Assembly: GCF_000745345.1 (NCBI RefSeq)
Contig: NZ_JQNR01000005.1
Span: forward strand, 3,534,001-3,598,000
Origin: Actinacidiphila yeochonensis CN732
GTDB taxonomy: Bacteria; Actinomycetota; Actinomycetes; Streptomycetales; Streptomycetaceae
Direction of reading: 5' to 3'
Length of the DNA: 64,000 bases
Made by a program: the position numbers and the translations under genes. The notes below the pieces were generated by a model. The model did not search any database. It was not told the DNA's origin and saw nothing but the letters and a program-made list of their open reading frames with translations. Positions 17,998-27,748 of this stretch are shown one piece after another (the first letter of the stretch is position 1; each line of letters begins with the position of its first letter).

Positions 17998-18663
17998 TCA
18001 GTGGATGATCCCGGTGCGCAGCGCCACCGCCACCATGCCGGCCCGGTCCCCGGTGCCCAGCTTGCGGGCGATCCGGGCCAGGTGCGACTTCACGGTGAGC
18101 GCGGACAGGCCCATGCTCACGCCGATCGCCTTGTTCGACTGGCCCTCCGCGACCAGCCGCAGCACCTCCACCTCGCGCCCGGACAGCTCCCGGTAGCCGC
18201 CGTTGTGGCCGGGCACGCCGGGCGGGCGGCGCTGGAGGCGGGCGGCGGTGGCGCCGAGCGGGGCGAGCCCGGGGCGCCCGGCCAGCGCGCCGGCGGTGTT
18301 GCGGGTCCCGGTCACGACGTAGCCCTTGACGCCGCCGGCCAGCGCGTTGCGCACCGCGCCGATGTCGTCGGCGGCCGACAGGGCCAGGCCGTTGGGCCAG
18401 CCGGCCGCGCGGGTCTCGGCGAGCAGGGTCAGCCCGGAACCGTCGGGCAGGTGGACGTCGGCGACGCAGATGTCGCGGGGGTTGCCGACACGCGGGCGGG
18501 CCTCGGCGATGGAGGAAGCCTCGATCACGTCCCGGACTCCGAGCGCCCACAGATGCCGCGTGACTGTGGAGCGGACCCGCGGGTCGGCGACGACGACCAT
18601 GGCCGTCGGCTTGTTCGGTCGGTAGGCGACCAGACTCGTGGGCTGCTCGAGAAGGACGGACAC
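17998..18663 (-). CDS. Orphan NarL/LuxR-type response regulator
   Basis: 221 residues. The receiver domain (about 18-130) has acidic AD near VVVADPR and the phosphoacceptor Asp in CVADVHLPDGSGL, while the usual switch Lys position reads GYVVTG and appears not to be Lys. The C-terminal LuxR helix-turn-helix (about 158-221) contains LSGREVEVLRLVAEGQSNKAIG. No histidine kinase is adjacent. GTG 18663 is preferred over an upstream in-frame start because AGGAGG lies 4 bases before it. It matches a regulator conserved between rnd and hemE in Streptomyces; its targets are unknown. Confidence 0.85.
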   Translation of the reverse strand: MSVLLEQPTSLVAYRPNKPTAMVVVADPRVRSTVTRHLWALGVRDVIEASSIAEARPRVGNPRDICVADVHLPDGSGLTLLAETRAAGWPNGLALSAADDIGAVRNALAGGVKGYVVTGTRNTAGALAGRPGLAPLGATAARLQRRPPGVPGHNGGYRELSGREVEVLRLVAEGQSNKAIGVSMGLSALTVKSHLARIARKLGTGDRAGMVAVALRTGIIH

Positions 18664-19026
18664 CGGGCCTCCTGTGGCAAAGGGGACTGAAACGGTCACA
18701 GTCCTTTTCGGCAGCATCCCGGTCCGGCTTTAGCGGAAGATCACGATTTGTTGTGAGGTAATTTCAGGTCATTCCCGGCGAATCGGACGGCCGATCGAAC
18801 GCAAGCGGTCGAAACCCCGCACAAGACCCCGAATTCGCTCACACTCGAACGTTCGGGATCACCCTCACGGCGGTACGCTGCCGCACACTTGCGACGGTAG
18901 GGCGGCTCCGGTGCGTTCGTGCGCGGCCTGCTCGCGTCCCCGCGTCCTCGCGCCTCACATGCTCGCGTGCTCGCGGGGCGGCCAGGGCCGCTGAGGCCCC
19001 GGCGCGGTCCGACGGCCCGCGCCGCC
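18664..19026. other. Intergenic region with regulator promoter
   Basis: The part next to the response regulator (18720-18860) is AT-richer and must contain its promoter. A 10-base palindrome CGAACGTTCG lies at 18846-18855. The rest is the 3' side of the DUF3000 gene, with short CTCGCG repeats. No coding region is supported. Confidence 0.4.
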
Positions 19027-19653
19027 TCAGGTGTGGCGCTTCGGCAGCGGCACCACGCCGCCGGCCGCGCGCACCGGCCCGTCGGCGCCCTCCACCGGCG
19101 GCAGGCCGGCGCACGCGCACAACAGGTCGCAGAACGCCGCCAGGTGGGCGGCGGCGTCCGGCCCGGCGCCGCCGGGCAGCTCCTGCGGCGTCCACGAGGC
19201 GCGGATCTCGATCTGCGTGTCGTCGCGGCGGTCGGCGAGCCCCCCGAAGTAGTGCGAGGACGCCCGCGAGACCGTCCCGCCGGCCGCGTGGTACGCCGCG
19301 CCCCAGGAGGCCAGCGCTCCGGTCAGCCACGACCAGCTGACCTCGGGCAGCAGCGGGTCGGCCGCCATCTCCGGCTCCAGCTCCGCACGCGTCAGGGTCA
19401 CCACCCGGAACTCGCCCTGCCACGCCTCCTGTCCGTCCGGCTCGTGCAGCAGCACCAGCCGCCCGTCGGCGAGCTCCTCGCCGCCCGACAGCACGGTGGC
19501 CTCCACCGCGTACGCGTACGCCGCCAGCCGCCGCGGCGCCGTGACCTCCTCGATCCGCACCTCGGCGCGTACGCGCGCGGCCCGCAGGCCGTCCACCGCC
19601 CGCCGGAAGGAGAAGGGGGCCTCGTCCGCCGAGTGCCCGTGAACCGCAGCCAT
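19027..19653 (-). CDS. DUF3000 family protein
   Basis: 208 residues matching the actinobacterial DUF3000 family by overall pattern (FSFRRAVDGLRAARVRAEVRIEEV near the start, SWSWLTGAL and SHYFGGLADRRDDTQIEIRASWTP in the middle). It is soluble, with no signal or membrane segment. It lies divergent from hemE, as in other Streptomyces, but no function is established for the family. ATG 19653 gives the full family length. The 212 bases to hemE should hold both promoters. Confidence 0.8.
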   Translation of the reverse strand: MAAVHGHSADEAPFSFRRAVDGLRAARVRAEVRIEEVTAPRRLAAYAYAVEATVLSGGEELADGRLVLLHEPDGQEAWQGEFRVVTLTRAELEPEMAADPLLPEVSWSWLTGALASWGAAYHAAGGTVSRASSHYFGGLADRRDDTQIEIRASWTPQELPGGAGPDAAAHLAAFCDLLCACAGLPPVEGADGPVRAAGGVVPLPKRHT

Positions 19654-19865
19654 GCCCGGAAGAGTAGGCGGCCCGGGTGTCCAACGTCGGCACCAACACC
19701 CGCTTCTTGACGCCGTGCCTCCACCGCCGGGGGAGCACGCGGTGAGTGGGAACGGGCGGGCGGGCGTGGTGGACTGGCTGGCGACGGGTCCCAGGCGGCT
19801 CCCGGGCGAAACCCCCGGGGGGCCGGAGGCGAAGCGCGGGCAACGGAGCGTGAAAGGATGGGCAG

Positions 19866-20924
19866 GTGAGTGCGCAATCGCAGAACGCAGTTTTCGTGCA
19901 GGACTCCCCCTTCCTCCGGGCATGCCGAGGGGAGGCCGTGCCCTACACGCCCGTGTGGTTCATGCGTCAGGCCGGGCGGTCGCTGCCCGAGTACCTGAAG
20001 GTGCGTGAGGGCATCCCGATGCTGGAGTCGTGCACGCGGCCGGAGCTGGTCGCGGAGATCACGATGCAGCCGGTGCGGCGGCACGGCGTGGACGCCGCGA
20101 TCTTCTTCAGCGACATCGTCGTGCCGTTGAAGGCCATCGGGCTGGACCTGGACATCAAGCCGGGCGTCGGCCCGGTGGTCGCCGACCCGATCCGGACCCG
20201 GGCGGACCTGGCGCGGCTGCGGGACCTGGAGCCCGAGGACGTCCGCTACATCACCGAGGCGGTCGGGCTGCTGGTCGGGCAGCTGGGAGCGGTTCCGCTG
20301 ATCGGCTTCGCCGGGGCGCCGTTCACACTGGCCAGCTACCTGGTCGAGGGCGGCCCGTCGCGCAACCACGAGCACACCAAGGCCATGATGTACGGCGACC
20401 CCGAGCTGTGGCGGGACCTGATGGACCGGCTGGCCGACATCTCCTCGGCGTTCCTGAAGGTGCAGATCGAGGCCGGCGCGAGCGCGGTGCAGCTCTTCGA
20501 CTCCTGGGCGGGCGCCCTCGCGCCGGCCGACTACCGGCGGCACGTGCTGCCCGCCTCGGCCAAGGTGTTCGACGAGGTCGCCTCCTACGGGGTGCCGCGC
20601 ATCCACTTCGGCGTCGGCACCGGCGAGCTGCTCGGCCTGATGGGCGAGGCCGGCGCGGACGTCGTCGGCGTGGACTGGCGGGTGCCGCTGGACGAGGCGG
20701 CGCGGCGGGTCGGCCCCGGTAAGGCGCTCCAGGGCAACCTGGACCCGGCCGTGCTCTTCGCGCCCACCAGCGCCGTCGAGGACAAGGCGCGGCAGGTGCT
20801 CGACACGGCGCGGACCGCCGGCCGCGGGCACGTGTTCAACCTCGGCCACGGTGTGCCGCCCAACACCGACCCGGACGCGCTGACCCGGCTGGTGGACTTC
20901 GTCCACCGGGAGTCGGAGCGCTGA
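19866..20924 (+). CDS. hemE: Uroporphyrinogen III decarboxylase
   Basis: 352 residues. It decarboxylates the four acetate side chains of uroporphyrinogen III to give coproporphyrinogen III. Signature motifs [15 protein letters not shown] (about 29-43) and [17 protein letters not shown] (about 146-162) are intact, with the active-site Asp in [11 protein letters not shown] 19866 is chosen; the start region [19 protein letters not shown] is typical of the family. It is followed 64 bases later by the coproporphyrinogen oxidase gene and then the coproheme decarboxylase gene, consecutive enzymes or near neighbours in the Gram-positive heme route. Confidence 0.95.
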   Translation: MSAQSQNAVFVQDSPFLRACRGEAVPYTPVWFMRQAGRSLPEYLKVREGIPMLESCTRPELVAEITMQPVRRHGVDAAIFFSDIVVPLKAIGLDLDIKPGVGPVVADPIRTRADLARLRDLEPEDVRYITEAVGLLVGQLGAVPLIGFAGAPFTLASYLVEGGPSRNHEHTKAMMYGDPELWRDLMDRLADISSAFLKVQIEAGASAVQLFDSWAGALAPADYRRHVLPASAKVFDEVASYGVPRIHFGVGTGELLGLMGEAGADVVGVDWRVPLDEAARRVGPGKALQGNLDPAVLFAPTSAVEDKARQVLDTARTAGRGHVFNLGHGVPPNTDPDALTRLVDFVHRESER

Positions 20925-20988
20925 TGCCCGCCGCCGGGGCCGCCGCCCCTCCTCGGGGCCCGGCCGGGCGGTCTGCGACAGTGGGCCC

Positions 20989-22440
20989 ATGAGCACGACG
21001 CGGGACAGCCGGGACGAGGGCGGCACGGCCGCCGCCGGGCACGTGGTGGTGGTCGGCGGCGGCATCGCGGGACTCAGCGCCGCCTACGACCTCGCCCGGG
21101 CCGGGGTGGGGGTGACGCTCCTCGAAGCGTCGACGCGGGTCGGCGGCAAGCTGCGCACCGGCGAGGTCGGCGGCGTCCCCGTCGACCTGGGCGCCGAGTC
21201 GCTGCTCGCCCGCCGCCCGGAGGCGGTCGGGCTGGCCCGCGAGGTCGGCCTCGGCGACGACCTGGAACCGCCGGCCGTGCTCGGCGCCACCCTGTGGACC
21301 CGCGGCCGGCTGCGGCCGATGCCCAAGGGCCACGTCATGGGCGTGCCCGGCGACCTGGAGTCGGTGGCGGCCTCCGAGGTGCTCTCGGCGGCCGGCCTGG
21401 CCCGGCTGCCGCTGGACCTCGAACTGCCCCGCACCGAGGTCGGCGAGGACACCGCGGTGGGCGGGTTCGTCGCCGCCCGGCTCGGCAACGAGGTGGTCGA
21501 CCGGCTGGTGGAGCCGCTGCTCGGCGGGGTGTACGCCGGAGACGCCTACAAGCTGTCGCTGCGCGCGGCCGTCCCGCAGCTGTACTCCGCCGCCCGGGAG
21601 GGCCGCTCGCTGATCGAGGCGGCCCGCGCGATCCAGGCCGCGGCCGCGGCCCGCGGTGCCACCGGGCCGGTCTTCAACGGTGTGCGCGGCGGCGTCGGAC
21701 GGCTCCCGCAGGCCGTCGCCGACGCCTGCCGGGCCGCCGGCGCGGTCATCGAGACCGGCACGCCCGTCCGCGGCCTGCGCCGGACCGGCCGGACCGGCTG
21801 GACGGTGCTCCTGGACGGCCGCGAACTGGCCGCCGACGCCGTCGTACTGGCCGCCCCGGCGCCCGCCGCCGCCCGCCTGCTGGCCGACGAGTCACCGGCC
21901 GCGGCGGCCGAGCTCGGCGCCGTCGAGTACGCCGGCATGGCACTGGTCACCATGGCGTTCCGCCGCGCCGACCTGGCCGGCCTGCCGCACAGCAGCGGCT
22001 TCCTGGTGCCGCCGGTGGACGGCCGCACCATCAAGGCGTCGACCTTCTCCAGCCACAAGTGGGGCTGGCAGGAGCGCGCCGGGCAGGACACCTTCGTGCT
22101 GCGCACCTCCGTCGGCCGGCACGGCGACACCGCCGACCTGGAACGGGACGACGCCGACCTGGTGCGGCTCTCCCGGGCGGACCTGGCCGACGCGGTGGGG
22201 CTGCGCGCGGTGCCGGTCGACTCCCGGGTGACGCGCTGGCAGGGCGGGCTGCCGCAGTATGCCGTCGGCCACCTGGACCGGGTGCGGCGGGTCCGGGAGG
22301 CCGCCGCGAAGCTGCCCGGCCTCGCGCTGTGCGGCGCCCTCTACGACGGGGTCGGGGTGCCGGCCTGTATCGGCGGCGGCCGGCAGGCCGCCCGCGACGT
22401 ACTGGCCGCCCTCACACCGGACCGCACACCGGACACGTGA
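20989..22440 (+). CDS. cgoX: Coproporphyrinogen III oxidase (HemY/CgoX type, FAD)
   Basis: 483 residues, often annotated as protoporphyrinogen oxidase HemG/HemY. The FAD-binding Rossmann motif is [18 protein letters not shown] near residue 15, followed by [16 protein letters not shown]-terminal FAD segment ([19 protein letters not shown]) is also present. In actinobacteria, enzymes of this clade act on coproporphyrinogen III in the coproporphyrin-dependent pathway; the adjacent coproheme decarboxylase gene supports that reading. ATG 20989. The protein is soluble or peripheral, without a membrane helix. Confidence 0.9.
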   Translation: MSTTRDSRDEGGTAAAGHVVVVGGGIAGLSAAYDLARAGVGVTLLEASTRVGGKLRTGEVGGVPVDLGAESLLARRPEAVGLAREVGLGDDLEPPAVLGATLWTRGRLRPMPKGHVMGVPGDLESVAASEVLSAAGLARLPLDLELPRTEVGEDTAVGGFVAARLGNEVVDRLVEPLLGGVYAGDAYKLSLRAAVPQLYSAAREGRSLIEAARAIQAAAAARGATGPVFNGVRGGVGRLPQAVADACRAAGAVIETGTPVRGLRRTGRTGWTVLLDGRELAADAVVLAAPAPAAARLLADESPAAAAELGAVEYAGMALVTMAFRRADLAGLPHSSGFLVPPVDGRTIKASTFSSHKWGWQERAGQDTFVLRTSVGRHGDTADLERDDADLVRLSRADLADAVGLRAVPVDSRVTRWQGGLPQYAVGHLDRVRRVREAAAKLPGLALCGALYDGVGVPACIGGGRQAARDVLAALTPDRTPDT

Positions 22441-22534
22441 CCCCGGGACACCTGACCCCGGACCGCACCCAGGACACCGACATCGACACCGGCCCCGGTA
22501 CCGGCCGCCGGAGTGGACACGGGAGAATAGCCGC

Positions 22535-23308
22535 ATGACCGACTCGAACGACCCGAACGCCGAACGCGCCCTCGACGCCGCCGCCGCGGAGGCGGCCGCG
22601 GCGCACGCCAAGGCCCCCAACGCCGGCAAGAAGGCCAAGGACCTCAACGACGTCATCCGCTACACGCTCTGGTCGGTCTTCCGGCTCAAGGACGTGCTGC
22701 CGGCCGACCGCACCGGGTACGCCGAGGAGGTGGAGGAGCTCTTCGCGCAGCTCGCCGCGAAGGACGTCACCGTCCGCGGCACCTACGACGTGTCCGGGCT
22801 GCGCGCCGACGCCGATCTGATGATCTGGTGGCACGCGGAGACCTCCGACGCCCTCCAGGACGCCTACAACCTCTTCCGCCGCACCCGGCTGGGCCGCGCC
22901 CTGGCCCCCGTGTGGTCGAACATGGCGCTGCACCGGCCCGCGGAGTTCAACAAGTCGCACATCCCGGCGTTCCTGGCCGACGAGGAGGCGCGCGCGTACG
23001 TCAGCGTCTACCCGTTCGTCCGCTCGTACGACTGGTACCTGCTGCCGGACGAGGACCGCCGCCGGATGCTCGCCGACCACGGGAAGATGGCCCGCGGCTT
23101 CCCGGACGTGCGGGCCAACACCGTGGCGTCCTTCTCGCTGGGCGACTACGAGTGGATTCTGGCCTTCGAGGCGGACGAGCTGTACCGGATCGTGGACCTG
23201 ATGCGGCACCTGCGGGCCTCCGAGGCGCGCCGACACGTCCGCGAGGAGGTGCCCTTCTACACCGGGCGCCGCCGCCCGGTCGCCGAGCTGGTCGCCGGCC
23301 TGGCCTGA
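22535..23308 (+). CDS. chdC: Coproheme decarboxylase (HemQ/ChdC, chlorite-dismutase fold)
   Basis: 257 residues. It decarboxylates two propionates of coproheme III with peroxide to give heme b, the last step of the coproporphyrin-dependent pathway. An Ala-rich N-terminal extension (about 35) precedes two ferredoxin-like repeats. The catalytic tyrosine region is [14 protein letters not shown] and the heme-ligand His is in [15 protein letters not shown] 22535 lies 95 bases after the oxidase gene. A 30-base palindromic terminator follows. With hemE and cgoX it forms a plus-strand heme gene group. Confidence 0.93.
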   Translation: MTDSNDPNAERALDAAAAEAAAAHAKAPNAGKKAKDLNDVIRYTLWSVFRLKDVLPADRTGYAEEVEELFAQLAAKDVTVRGTYDVSGLRADADLMIWWHAETSDALQDAYNLFRRTRLGRALAPVWSNMALHRPAEFNKSHIPAFLADEEARAYVSVYPFVRSYDWYLLPDEDRRRMLADHGKMARGFPDVRANTVASFSLGDYEWILAFEADELYRIVDLMRHLRASEARRHVREEVPFYTGRRRPVAELVAGLA

Positions 23309-23357
23309 GGCGGCGTCCCCCGGCCCGCGCCGCCGAGCCGGGCCGGAACGGTCCCCC

Positions 23358-23387
23358 GGGGGCCGGCGTACGCGTACGCCGGCCCCC
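23358..23387 (+). terminator. 30-base perfect palindrome terminating the heme genes
   Basis: Bases 23358-23387 are fully self-complementary, and additional outer pairing (AACGG ... CCGTT) extends the stem. It lies 50 bases past chdC and before the convergent HxlR gene, so it may serve both directions. Confidence 0.8.
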
Positions 23388-23457
23388 GCGCCGTTTGCAC
23401 GGCGGCGCGGGGCCGGCGTGGACGAGGCGGGCGGTCAGGGGGCGGTCCGCCGGTTGG

Positions 23458-23865
23458 TCAGCCGGCGGCGGCTTGCTCGTCGTAGGCGGCGCGGGCGTCG
23501 AGGACCTGCTCGATGTGGCGCTCGGACCACTCCTTCACCGCCGCGAGGACCACCAGCAGATCCCGTCCGATCGCGGTCAGCTCGTAGTCCACCCGGACCG
23601 GCACCTCGGCGATGACCGTCCGGGTCACCAGGCCGTCCCGCTCCAGCGAGCGCAGGGTCTGGGTGAGCATCTTCTGGCTGATGCCCGCGACGGTCCGGGC
23701 CAGCTCCCCGTAGCGCATCGGGCCGTCGGCGAGCGCGACGACGAGGAGCGTCGCCCACTTGTCGCCGAGCCGCTCCAGCAGGTGGCGGGACGGGCAGGCC
23801 GCCATGAAGGCGTCGTAGGCGACCCGTGCCTCGGCGCGGCGCTGGGCGGCGGTACGGGTGGGCAT
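23458..23865 (-). CDS. HxlR family transcriptional regulator
   Basis: 135 residues forming one winged helix of the HxlR family (RLGDKWATLLVVALADGPMRYGEL, then ISQKMLTQTLRSLERDGLV). A cysteine near residue 25 (AACPSRHLL) occupies the position used for aldehyde or thiol sensing in some HxlR proteins. ATG 23865 is 5 bases after AGGAGA. There is no divergent partner gene, so its target may be elsewhere; the upstream 170 bases contain an AT-richer TACTTCTAGAGAGTAGC segment with dyad symmetry that may be its own operator. Confidence 0.88.
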   Translation of the reverse strand: MPTRTAAQRRAEARVAYDAFMAACPSRHLLERLGDKWATLLVVALADGPMRYGELARTVAGISQKMLTQTLRSLERDGLVTRTVIAEVPVRVDYELTAIGRDLLVVLAAVKEWSERHIEQVLDARAAYDEQAAAG

Positions 23866-24035
23866 GCGCTCTCCTGCGGGTGGCGGACGCACTGTGCGGG
23901 TGCCTGCTTACTTCTAGAGAGTAGCGCTCTCCGGGTGCGCCCTCCGAGCCCCGCCCGGCTCCCGCAGCACGGCTCCGGGATCGCGGCCGCACCGCTCCGG
24001 GCCCGCCACGGGGCGGGCGCCGCGCACCGCCGGGC

Positions 24036-24743
24036 TCAGCCGACCGTGCGGCGCAGCGCCGGGTGGTCGGCGACCACCGTGCAGGAGCCGGGCGCGATCT
24101 CGGTGAAGCCCGCGTCGCGCACCACCGGCAGGCCCGAGGCGGTGAGCGCCGGCCAGTCGGCGCGGGCGGCGGTGCGTACGGCCAGCGGGAAACCCGCCTC
24201 CTGCCAGGACGCGCGCTCCTCGGCGTCCAGCTCCCACCACGCGAGCTGGGCGCCGTGCCCGGCCTGCGCCATCGCCTTGCCCGCCGACATCGCCACCTCG
24301 GGGCTCATCCACAGCACGGGCACGCCCGGACCGGCCGGGGCGGGCGGCTCCGGGTCGTCCAGCTCGGTGCCGGAGACCTGGAGCTTGGCCAGGTCCTTGG
24401 GCCAGCCGTCCAGCGGCACCGGCGGGAAGACGCGCACCTCCGCCGCCTCGCCGGCGACGGTGATCCCCGGCAGCGTCTCGGTCCGGCGCCACTCCGCGCC
24501 CCGGGCCCGCCGTACGACCTTGCGGATGCGGGCGTCCTGCCAGTCCCGGACCGCCTGGGCCCACGCGCCGTCCTCCGCGGTGGACCGCTCGTCGGTGAGC
24601 AGGGTGAGCACGGCGCGGGCAGCGGTCTCCAGGGCGTCGGTGCGCTGCGGCGGGTCGGCCCGCTCGATCCGGACGACGAGCGGCAGGACGAACTGCGGTG
24701 CGGCGTCTCGGTCGGCGGGCTCGTGCTGGAACGGGCTGGTCAT
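24036..24743 (-). CDS. PTH2-like peptidyl-tRNA hydrolase domain protein
   Basis: 235 residues. The C-terminal 110 residues carry the PTH2 signature region VPVLWMSPEVAMSAGKAMAQ followed by GHGAQLAWW, while the N-terminal half (about 1-110) is an actinobacterial extension with duplicated character (LPLVVRIERADPPQRTDALETAARAV). PTH2 enzymes release peptides from peptidyl-tRNA; whether this divergent form is active is uncertain. ATG 24743. It is separated from msrB by a palindromic terminator, so it is probably a separate transcript. Confidence 0.7.
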   Translation of the reverse strand: MTSPFQHEPADRDAAPQFVLPLVVRIERADPPQRTDALETAARAVLTLLTDERSTAEDGAWAQAVRDWQDARIRKVVRRARGAEWRRTETLPGITVAGEAAEVRVFPPVPLDGWPKDLAKLQVSGTELDDPEPPAPAGPGVPVLWMSPEVAMSAGKAMAQAGHGAQLAWWELDAEERASWQEAGFPLAVRTAARADWPALTASGLPVVRDAGFTEIAPGSCTVVADHPALRRTVG

Positions 24744-24812
24744 CCGATCAGTGTGCCACCGCCCCCGGACAGCTCCGACCACCGGTCCGGGGCGGCTCCG
24801 GCCCGGCAGCCC

Positions 24813-24836
24813 CGGGACAGCCCGCGGGCTGTCCCG
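24813..24836 (-). terminator. Palindromic terminator after murC-msrB
   Basis: Twelve-base arms 24813-24824 and 24825-24836 are perfectly complementary with no loop. The same 12-base arm sequence recurs as a half-site at 24845-24856, so alternative pairing is possible. Confidence 0.7.
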
Positions 24837-24880
24837 AGGCGGCCCGGGACAGCCCGGCCGGACCGCGGCCCCGCGGCGGC

Positions 24881-25303
24881 TCAGCCCTCCGTCGGGGTGA
24901 GCCGCAGGGAGATCGAGTTGATGCAGTACCGCTGGTCGGTGGGGGTCGGGTAGCCCTCGCCGGCGAAGACGTGGCCCAGGTGGGAGCCGCAGTTCGCGCA
25001 GCGCACCTCGGTCCGCACCATGCCCATCGACCGGTCCTCGATCAGCTCGACCGCGTCCGAGTCGGACGGGTCGTAGAAGGACGGCCAGCCGCAGTGCGAC
25101 TCGAACTTCGTACCGGAGCGGAAGAGCTCGGCGCCGCACGCGCGGCACGAGTAGACGCCCTCCTGCTTGGTGTCGGTGTACTCACCGGTGTACGGGCGCT
25201 CGGTGCCGGCCTCCCGCAGGACGGCGTACTCCTGCGGGGACAGCGCGGCGCGCCACTCCTCCTCGGTCCTGTCGACCGGGTACTTCCTCACGTCCTGCGA
25301 CAT
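24881..25303 (-). CDS. msrB: Peptide-methionine (R)-S-oxide reductase
   Basis: 140 residues. It reduces methionine R-sulfoxide in oxidised proteins. The catalytic cysteine is in RYCINSISLRL (about Cys128), the zinc is held by two CxxC pairs (YSCRACG and VRCANCGS), and the family segment SHCGWPSFYDP is intact. ATG 25303 is 6 bases after AGGAGG. It lies 48 bases downstream of murC and is likely co-transcribed. Confidence 0.95.
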   Translation of the reverse strand: MSQDVRKYPVDRTEEEWRAALSPQEYAVLREAGTERPYTGEYTDTKQEGVYSCRACGAELFRSGTKFESHCGWPSFYDPSDSDAVELIEDRSMGMVRTEVRCANCGSHLGHVFAGEGYPTPTDQRYCINSISLRLTPTEG

Positions 25304-25351
25304 ACCTGCCTCCTCGTGACGCCTGGGGCCGCCAGACCGTCATCGGTGTGG

Positions 25352-26797
25352 TCACTCGCCCAGCCGGGCGAGGATCAGCGGACCGAGGTCGGTCACGTCA
25401 CCGGCGCCCATAGTGAGAACGAGATCACCCGGCTTCGCCATTCCTGCCAGCAGCCCCGGAACGGCCGAGGCGTCGTGCTCGGCGGCGGTGTCCGCGCCCG
25501 CGGTCCGCGCCGCGTCCACGACGATGGCGCTGGTGATCCCCGGCTCGGGGTCCTCGCGGGCCGGGTAGATGTCCAGCACCAGCGAGGCGTCGGCCAGCGC
25601 CAGCGCCGCGCCCATCTCGGCGCCCAGCTCCCGTGTGCGGCTGAACAGGTGCGGCTGGAAGACCACCAGCACCCGCCCGTCGCCGGCCGCGTCCCGGATG
25701 GCCTCCAGGTCGGCGGCCATCTCCGTCGGGTGGTGCGCGTAGGAGTCGATCACCCGCACCCCCGCGGCCTCGCCCTTGGTCTGCAGCCGCCGCCGCACCC
25801 CGGTGTAGCCGCCCAGCGCCTTCGCCAGGTCCTCGGCCGGCACCCCCGCGGCGGCGCCGGCGGCCAGCGCGGCCACGGCGTTGTAGGCGTAGTGCCGGCC
25901 GGGCACCGACACGGTGAAGGCCAGCGCGCGGCCGTCCAGCACCACCTCGACCTCGCTGGTCAGGCCGCGCGGGGTGATCCGGGTGATCCGCACGTCGGCG
26001 TCCTCGGCCTCGCCGAAGGTGGTGACCGTCAGGCCGTCCATGCCCCGCACCCGCGAGGTCAGCTCCACAGCGCCGGACTGGTCCGCCGAGACCACGAGGG
26101 TGCCGCCGGGCCGCACCCGGTCCGCGAACGCCGTGAAGGACTCGTGGACCTCCTCCAGCGAGGCGTAGTTGGCGTGGTGGTCCAGCTCGACGTTGAGGAC
26201 GATCGCCACCTCGGGGGAGTAGGCGAGGAAGCTGCGGTCGCTCTCGTCCGCCTCGGCGACGAAGAGCTCCCCGGTGCCGTGGTGGGCGTTGGAGCCGGGC
26301 GCGTCGAGGTCGCCGCCGATCGCGTACGAGGGCCCGAGGCCGAGGCCGGTCAGCGCGACCGCCAGCATCGACGTCGTGGTGGTCTTGCCATGGGTACCGG
26401 CCACCGCGATGGCCCGGGTGCCGTCCATCAGCGAGGCCAGCGCGTCACTGCGGTGCACCACCGGCAGGCCGCGCTCACGGGCGGCGGCCAGTTCCGGGTT
26501 CTCCTCCCGGATGGCGCTGGAGACCACCACGGCGGTGGCGTCCGGGGCCAGGTGGCCGGCGGCGTGCCCGATGTGCACCGTCGCGCCGAGTGCCCGCAGC
26601 GCCCGCGCGGTCTCGGAGTCCCGGGAGTCGCTGCCGGCCACGGCGGCGCCGCGCTGGGCGAGGATCTTGGCGATCCCGGACATGCCGGCGCCGCCGATGC
26701 CGATGAAGTGCGGCCGGTCCAGGCCGGCCGGCACGGACGGGCCGGTCGGGCCGCCGGAGGCGGCGGCCGGGCCGGAGGAGGGGGCGGTCGTGCTCAT
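25352..26797 (-). CDS. murC: UDP-N-acetylmuramate--L-alanine ligase
   Basis: 481 residues. It adds L-alanine to UDP-MurNAc with ATP, the first peptide step of peptidoglycan precursor synthesis in the cytoplasm. The N-terminal Rossmann motif GIGGAGMSGIAKILAQRG (about 33-50), the ATP loop GTHGKTTTTSML and the DESDRSFL segment are intact, and the C-terminal domain ends with MGAGDVTDLGPLILARL. An Ala/Ser/Pro-rich leader of 25 residues precedes the fold. In Streptomyces, murC is separated from the main dcw cluster, and this location next to msrB is the expected one. Confidence 0.95.
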   Translation of the reverse strand: MSTTAPSSGPAAASGGPTGPSVPAGLDRPHFIGIGGAGMSGIAKILAQRGAAVAGSDSRDSETARALRALGATVHIGHAAGHLAPDATAVVVSSAIREENPELAAARERGLPVVHRSDALASLMDGTRAIAVAGTHGKTTTTSMLAVALTGLGLGPSYAIGGDLDAPGSNAHHGTGELFVAEADESDRSFLAYSPEVAIVLNVELDHHANYASLEEVHESFTAFADRVRPGGTLVVSADQSGAVELTSRVRGMDGLTVTTFGEAEDADVRITRITPRGLTSEVEVVLDGRALAFTVSVPGRHYAYNAVAALAAGAAAGVPAEDLAKALGGYTGVRRRLQTKGEAAGVRVIDSYAHHPTEMAADLEAIRDAAGDGRVLVVFQPHLFSRTRELGAEMGAALALADASLVLDIYPAREDPEPGITSAIVVDAARTAGADTAAEHDASAVPGLLAGMAKPGDLVLTMGAGDVTDLGPLILARLGE

Positions 26798-27062
26798 GCG
26801 CGGGTCTCCAGGGGTCCAGGGGGGCGGTCACTGCGGCCGGGCACCGATTCTCGCATCCCGGATTCTCCCGCCCCGTCCTCGCACCAGGATTCTCCCACCC
26901 CGCCGGGAGCGGCCCGAACGTGCCCGGGAGCCGCCGAGGGCGCCGGTACGGCCGGTGCCCGAGGGTGGCCCCCGGGCGCGCCCGGCGGGAAGGCGGCGAG
27001 GCGGCGAAGGGGTGGAGACGGGGGAGTGGGCCGGGCCGTGGAGCCGGGTGTGGGCCGGGCGG

Positions 27063-27542
27063 TCAGGACGACTCGGACTCGTGCTGCGCGAAGAGCTTCA
27101 GCACGGGCACGCCGACCTTGTGCCGGGCGCGGGAGGTCCAGTCGCGGTGGAAGAACTCCTCGACGAAGTGCGGGGCGGTGAGCACGACCACCTCGTCGGC
27201 CTTGTGCTCCGCCACCACCTCCGTCAACCGGTCCAGCGGGTTGTGCTCCACCACCTCGCCGACGGCGTCCGCGCCGTTGGCCTTCAGGGCCGCCAGCGAG
27301 TGGACGAGGGAGCGCTCCGCGGAGTCCTCCGCGTCCTTGCCCTCGGGGACCTCGTGCTCGCGGGTGGCGTCCTCGATGTAGCCGAGGGCCACGTCGTCCA
27401 CGGCCCGCAGCAGGCGGTCCTGGTCGCCGCGCGGCTGCATGAGGACGACGAAGGAGACGTGCTCCTCGCCGTGGAGGGTGGTGACGAGTTCCACGTCCGC
27501 CGAGGCGAGCGGCTTCTCGATCATGAGTACGGTCGTGAACAC
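27063..27542 (-). CDS. Small conserved protein with universal-stress-like character
   Basis: 159 residues: MFTTVLMIEKPLASADVELVTTL at the start, an acidic middle and VVVLTAPHFVEEFFHRDWTSRARHKVGVPVLKLFA at the end. The alpha/beta pattern and the C-terminal nucleotide-fold-like strand resemble universal stress proteins, but the ATP-binding GxxG motif of that family is not evident. Streptomyces homologues have sometimes been labelled indole-3-glycerol phosphate synthase; the sequence has no TrpC motifs. GTG 27542. A single-gene transcript; function unknown. Confidence 0.6.
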   Translation of the reverse strand: MFTTVLMIEKPLASADVELVTTLHGEEHVSFVVLMQPRGDQDRLLRAVDDVALGYIEDATREHEVPEGKDAEDSAERSLVHSLAALKANGADAVGEVVEHNPLDRLTEVVAEHKADEVVVLTAPHFVEEFFHRDWTSRARHKVGVPVLKLFAQHESESS

Positions 27543-27748
27543 GAAACGCGTCCCTCTCTGTCGTGGACCAGGCCCCGGTCTTCACGGGGCGCCGCCCCTA
27601 GTGTTCCCGCGCGGAGCGAAGCGGAACGGTACGATCCGCGTTTTTGCGGCGGTGTGTCCCCCCGGGAGAGTGCCCCGCGCCGTCCGGGACACGCCCGTAC
27701 CGCCCCGGCGGCTCCCCACGGGTCCCGGCCCGGCGGTCCGCGCCGGGC

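Noticed and set aside
27063-27542. Indole-3-glycerol phosphate synthase
   Set aside because: This label is used for some homologues, but the 159-residue protein lacks the TrpC barrel length and motifs.
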